From the NCBI GenBank assembly GCA_958429225.1, contig CAUAJB010000004.1:1-55118 (forward strand): 55,118 bases of DNA, written 5' to 3'. Below are positions 51,575 to 55,118 of this stretch, piece by piece. A program made the translations under genes and the position numbers. The stretch comes from an uncultured Collinsella sp. GTDB taxonomy: Bacteria > Actinomycetota > Coriobacteriia > Coriobacteriales > Coriobacteriaceae. A model generated the notes under the pieces. The model ran no database searches and had not been told where the DNA came from. It was given only the letters and a program-made list of their open reading frames with translations. Numbering within the stretch: the stretch's first letter is position 1; each line of letters opens with the position of its first letter.

Positions 51575-52240
51575 CTACCCCGCCACGCGCACGCTGGGAC
51601 ACAAATCCGCCAGCGGACACTCGTCGCACTTAGGCTTGCGGGCGTCGCAGACCTCGCGGCCAAAGGTGATCCACTGGTGGTTGACCGACTCCCAATACTC
51701 GTGCGGCAGAATCTTGAGCAGATCTTGCTCAGTCTTGAGCGGCTCTTTGGCATGCGTCTTGGGACTCAGCATCAGGCGGTGCGCGATGCGGTTGACGTGC
51801 GTATCGACCGCGATGCCCTCGACAATGCCAAACCCCACGTTGAGCACGATGTTCGCCGTTTTGCGCCCCACACCCGGCAGCTTGACGAGCTCCTTCATGT
51901 CGGCCGGTACCTCGCCGCCGTAATCGGTGACGATCATCTGCGCGGCCTCCACGGCGTGCTTGGCCTTGCTCTTATAAAAGCCGAGTGACTTAATGGTACC
52001 GGCCACATCGGCCACGCTCGCCCCCGCCATGGCCTCGGGCGTGGGCCACTGGGCAAACAGCCGCGGCGTCACCTTGTTGACCTGCGCGTCGGTCGTCTGC
52101 GCCGAGAGCAGTACGGCAATGAGCAGCCTAAAGGGATTCTCGTGATCCAAAAAACACTCGACCGGGCCATAGCGACGGTTGAGGCGCTCGCACACCTCAA
52201 CGGCGCGCTCGCGTTTGGCGGCATTGGTCTCGCGTGGCAT
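51575..52240 (-). CDS. nth: Endonuclease III
   Basis: DNA glycosylase/AP lyase for oxidised pyrimidines, 221 aa (usual 210-220). Helix-hairpin-helix LPGVGRKTANIV with catalytic Lys127, Asp146 in AVDTHVNR, and the [4Fe-4S] cysteines Cys198, Cys205, Cys208 and Cys214. The start is ATG 52240 after GAGGAGTCGTT. It neighbours mfd; both serve DNA repair. Confidence 0.97.
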   Translation of the reverse strand: MPRETNAAKRERAVEVCERLNRRYGPVECFLDHENPFRLLIAVLLSAQTTDAQVNKVTPRLFAQWPTPEAMAGASVADVAGTIKSLGFYKSKAKHAVEAAQMIVTDYGGEVPADMKELVKLPGVGRKTANIVLNVGFGIVEGIAVDTHVNRIAHRLMLSPKTHAKEPLKTEQDLLKILPHEYWESVNHQWITFGREVCDARKPKCDECPLADLCPSVRVAG

Positions 52241-52303
52241 AACGACTCCTCGGCTCAGCGGCATAACAAATCTATGGGCACGATTGTCCCACGTATGGGG
52301 TCT

Positions 52304-54106
52304 TTACGCCTCCAAAAATGCGCCGGTCTGACGGCCCCACAGGCTCGCATACTCGCCGCCCGCCTCGACAAGCTGCGCATGCGTACCGTCCTCGACAATC
52401 TCGCCGTCCGCCAGCACCACGATGCGGTCGAGCGCCGCCACGGTGGACAGGCGATGTGCCACCACGATGGAGGTGCGCCCGCGCATCAGGTTCTCGAGCG
52501 CCTCCTGCACCAGCGCCTCGGACTCGCTGTCCAGGGCAGACGTCGCCTCGTCGAGCACCAGAATCGGCGCGTCGGTCAGGATAGCGCGGGCGATGGCCAC
52601 GCGCTGGCGTTGGCCGCCCGAAAGCTTAACGCCGCGCTCGCCCACCATGGTGTCAAAGCCACGGGGCAGGCGGTCGATAAACTCGGTCGCATTAGCCAAG
52701 CGAGCCGCCTCGCGGATCTGCTCGTCGGTGGCGTCGGGGCGTCCGTAGGCGATATTCTCGCGAATGGAGCGATGGAACAGCAGCGCCTCCTGCGGCACGT
52801 AGGCAACCTGGCGGCGCAGGCTCTGCTGCGCGCAGCGCGAGACGTCCTGGCCGTCCACGAGCACGCGGCCGCCCTGTACATCGTCCAGGCGCAACAACAA
52901 CTTGGTGAGCGTCGTCTTACCCGAGCCCGATTTGCCCACCAGGCCCACGCGCTGGCCCGCCGCCACATGAAGTGTCAGGTCATCGAACACGGTCTCGCCC
53001 GCCGCAGCGTCACGGTACGCAAAGCTCAGGTGCTCAAAATCAATCGCGCCCTCGGTCACTTTGAGCTCAGGGGCGTCCGGGTCGTCTGCCACCAAACGTG
53101 GCTCGTCCAGCACGCGCGTCATCTCGGCCGCATCGCCCAAAGCGCGGTTGATGCGCTGCATCATGGAGCTTACGTAGTTCAGGCGCATGGTGAGGTTATA
53201 GGTGTAGGTAAAGATCATGACGAGCGAGCCGGCCGAGATGCCAAACCACGCGTTGCCGCCCGCCACGAACACACTCACCACGGCCATGGTGATGACGATA
53301 AGGCCCGATGTCGTAAAGTTGCGCTGCATCATGGCGTGCATCGAGACCGTCTCGGCGTCGCGCGCGGCACGATCGGCGGCGTCGAACAGATCGCGTTCAA
53401 AGTCCTCGCGCCCGCAGGTCTTGACGGCCAAGATGTTCGTGACCGCGTCGGACAGCACGCCCGACAGTTTGTTCTGCGCGGCAGACGTCGCGGCCGAAAG
53501 CGGCATGATGCGCTTGTACATAAGCCAGACAAACGCGATGTAGACGACCATGATGCCCACCAGGATCACGGTAAACGTCGGCACCACCGGGGCGAGTGCG
53601 GCCACGGTGCAGATGACCGAGGTGATGGTGGGGATGAGCGAATACACCGTCACGTCCACCAGCCCCGTATAGCCGCTCATAAAACGACTCGTCTGACTCA
53701 CGAGCGATCCGCCAAAGCGGCTGGTATGGAATGTCATGGATTGGTTGGAGAGCGTGTCGAAGCATAGGCGCGCCAGGTGATAGTTGCCCGCGATCTCGAG
53801 CTTGTAGACGGTGTAGTCCTGCAACTTGGAGAGGATCTGACCCACCAGGTTAACGAGTACGAGCGCCAGGATATAGGGGCCGAAGACCTCAAACACCTGG
53901 TCACCCGCCACGGGACCGGCTTGAACGCGGTCGACAATGAGGGCCATCACATAGGTATTGGCAAACGTCAGCAAAAAGATGTAGCCCGCCGACGAGAACA
54001 CCGAGAGAAAGACAATCAGCGACTGCGTGCGCGTGACGCCCCAAAACCGCTGCAGCGTGCGACGCACGGTGGAGCGGCTGAGCGGGCTGGTGCTTCTCTG
54101 AGACAT
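52304..54106 (-). CDS. ABC exporter half-transporter (fused permease and ATPase)
   Basis: 600 aa. Six-helix membrane domain (about 25-330), then the ATPase: Walker A GKSGSGKT (391-398), Q-loop YVPQE (436-440), signature LSGGQ (495-499), Walker B LVLDE (516-520), H-loop VAHRL. MsbA/LmrA-like type I exporter; it likely works as a homodimer since no partner gene is adjacent. The substrate (lipid, drug or peptide) is unknown. The ATG at 54106 follows AAAGGAAG; the longer upstream frame is rejected. Confidence 0.93.
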   Translation of the reverse strand: MSQRSTSPLSRSTVRRTLQRFWGVTRTQSLIVFLSVFSSAGYIFLLTFANTYVMALIVDRVQAGPVAGDQVFEVFGPYILALVLVNLVGQILSKLQDYTVYKLEIAGNYHLARLCFDTLSNQSMTFHTSRFGGSLVSQTSRFMSGYTGLVDVTVYSLIPTITSVICTVAALAPVVPTFTVILVGIMVVYIAFVWLMYKRIMPLSAATSAAQNKLSGVLSDAVTNILAVKTCGREDFERDLFDAADRAARDAETVSMHAMMQRNFTTSGLIVITMAVVSVFVAGGNAWFGISAGSLVMIFTYTYNLTMRLNYVSSMMQRINRALGDAAEMTRVLDEPRLVADDPDAPELKVTEGAIDFEHLSFAYRDAAAGETVFDDLTLHVAAGQRVGLVGKSGSGKTTLTKLLLRLDDVQGGRVLVDGQDVSRCAQQSLRRQVAYVPQEALLFHRSIRENIAYGRPDATDEQIREAARLANATEFIDRLPRGFDTMVGERGVKLSGGQRQRVAIARAILTDAPILVLDEATSALDSESEALVQEALENLMRGRTSIVVAHRLSTVAALDRIVVLADGEIVEDGTHAQLVEAGGEYASLWGRQTGAFLEA

Positions 54107-54233
54107 GGGCTTCCTTTCGCATCTGATTGGGCGAAACGCCATTGTTGCACATTGGAGCACGCTCCAGACAAGTGCGATACGAAAAGCGGTAGGGCGCCCG
54201 CGTTTGCACCGGTGCCCCGCCGTCTTGTTGCAA

Positions 54234-55118
54234 TTAGTCCTCGTCTTCTTGGTCTGTGGGAAGGCCCGCGGGCGTGAGTCCCAAGATCTCATCGACTTGG
54301 TCGGCGTCTTCCAGTGCGTCGATGTCCTTGAGCTTGCGCTCCATTACGTTGGTGCGCGTGGTAATGATGCCCTCGACCGTTTTGCCCGCGGTCTCGATCT
54401 GCTGCTGGGCGCGGCGCAGCGCCTTTTGATAGCGCGGCAGCTCGGCCTTGACGGCGGAGAGCACGCGCAGTACGTCGTCGGTACGTTTTTGCAGCCTAAA
54501 CGTCTGGTAGCTCATCTGCAGGCTGTTGAGAATTGCGGCCATAGTGCTGGGACCGGCAACGTTGACATGATAGTCGCGGCCCAGGGTTTCGATGAGCCCG
54601 GGTCGGCTGACGACCTCGGCGTACAGCCCCTCAAACGGCACGAACATGATGCCAAAGTTGGTCGTTGCCGGCACACTCAGGTACTTTTCGCAGATGTCCT
54701 TTGCCTCGCGTTTCACCATCATATCGAGCGTCTTGCGCGCTGCGGCAACGGCCTCCGCATCGCCCGACTCCTGGGCGTCGAGCAGATGCTCGTACGCGTC
54801 GCCCGGGAATTTGGAGTCGATCGGCAGCAGCACGGGATCGCCCTCGTCTACCGGCAGCTTGACGGCAAACTCAACGCGCTCCGAGGCACCGGGCCTGGTG
54901 GCAACGTTTTCCAGATACTGGTCGGGTGTGAGGATGTCCGTCAGGATCGCACCCAGCTGTACCTCGCCCAAAATGCCGCGCGCTTTTACATTGCCCAGCA
55001 CACGCTTGAGGTCGCCTACGCCGGTGGCGATAGATTGCATATCGCCCAGGCCCTTGTACACGGCCTCGAGCTGGTCGCTCACCTGCTTAAACGATGCCGA
55101 CAGGCGATCGTTGAGCGT
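54234..55118 (-). CDS. rmuC: DNA recombination protein RmuC (5' end cut by window)
   Basis: The minus-strand frame is still open at the window edge (LNDRLSASFKQVSDQLEAVY), so the N-terminus, usually a membrane anchor and coiled coil, is outside. The visible 294 residues hold the RmuC PD-(D/E)xK core (VKARGILGEVQLGAILTDIL; LPIDSKFPGDAYEHLLDAQE) and a coiled-coil C-terminus ending in acidic residues. A GTG at 55082 lies inside the coding sequence and is not the start. The role is thought to limit inversions or process recombination ends. Confidence 0.93.
   Translation of the reverse strand, partial: TLNDRLSASFKQVSDQLEAVYKGLGDMQSIATGVGDLKRVLGNVKARGILGEVQLGAILTDILTPDQYLENVATRPGASERVEFAVKLPVDEGDPVLLPIDSKFPGDAYEHLLDAQESGDAEAVAAARKTLDMMVKREAKDICEKYLSVPATTNFGIMFVPFEGLYAEVVSRPGLIETLGRDYHVNVAGPSTMAAILNSLQMSYQTFRLQKRTDDVLRVLSAVKAELPRYQKALRRAQQQIETAGKTVEGIITTRTNVMERKLKDIDALEDADQVDEILGLTPAGLPTDQEDED

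Overview
The window looks like a chromosomal segment of a high-G+C gut actinobacterium of the class Coriobacteriia, most like Collinsella. I infer this from the codon usage, the mix of strong GAGG-type ribosome binding sites, mannose-family PTS genes next to several sugar-isomerase (SIS) genes and GntR/UTRA regulators, and many hairpin repeats between genes. No search was run, so the genus is an inference.

Layout. 1-10.8 kb is housekeeping: a phenylalanine T-box leader and pheS-pheT (minus strand), an M32 carboxypeptidase, glmM, a DUF4012 membrane protein and an EamA transporter. 11.0-16.1 kb is a foreign-looking, visibly lower-G+C island just downstream of tRNA-Val(GAC). It holds an IS21 remnant, a DUF262 gene, a HEPN nuclease gene and a convergent cytosine-5 DNA methyltransferase, and then the debris of a mobile element (a frameshifted excisionase-like gene, a small ORF and a primase C-terminal fragment). 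16.4-22.3 kb continues as a defence-type region: a DUF5710 zinc-ribbon protein, a divergent Sau3AI-like restriction-modification pair, an unrecognised 163-aa protein and an AlbA_2/ATPase-like regulator behind repeated TTATCTCTC motifs.

22.8-34.6 kb holds scattered metabolic and repair genes: M16C peptidase, 5-formyl-THF cyclo-ligase, an AbiEi/DUF559-like protein, metA, an L-lactate/L-2-hydroxyacid dehydrogenase, a FrlB-like SIS gene with its GntR regulator, and recQ. 34.8-45.1 kb is a carbohydrate-uptake region: GntR, YitT, HAD phosphatase, SIS, mannose-family PTS IID-IIC-IIAB, an EamA transporter, and a third SIS gene divergent from a third GntR. The shared operator-like direct repeats suggest that one regulator (34841-35560) controls the PTS, the EamA gene and itself. 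The likely substrates are phosphorylated amino sugars or Amadori-type compounds, but this is not proven. 45.1-55.1 kb is again housekeeping: GNAT, threonine aldolase, PAP2, mfd, nth, an ABC exporter and rmuC (cut by the window end).

The most unusual content is the DUF262-HEPN-methyltransferase module and several families of intergenic repeats. These are a GAGCGTGGA family at four loci, a nested inverted repeat at 26.0-26.15 kb, and stem-variable hairpins that often carry GGGACA in the loop.
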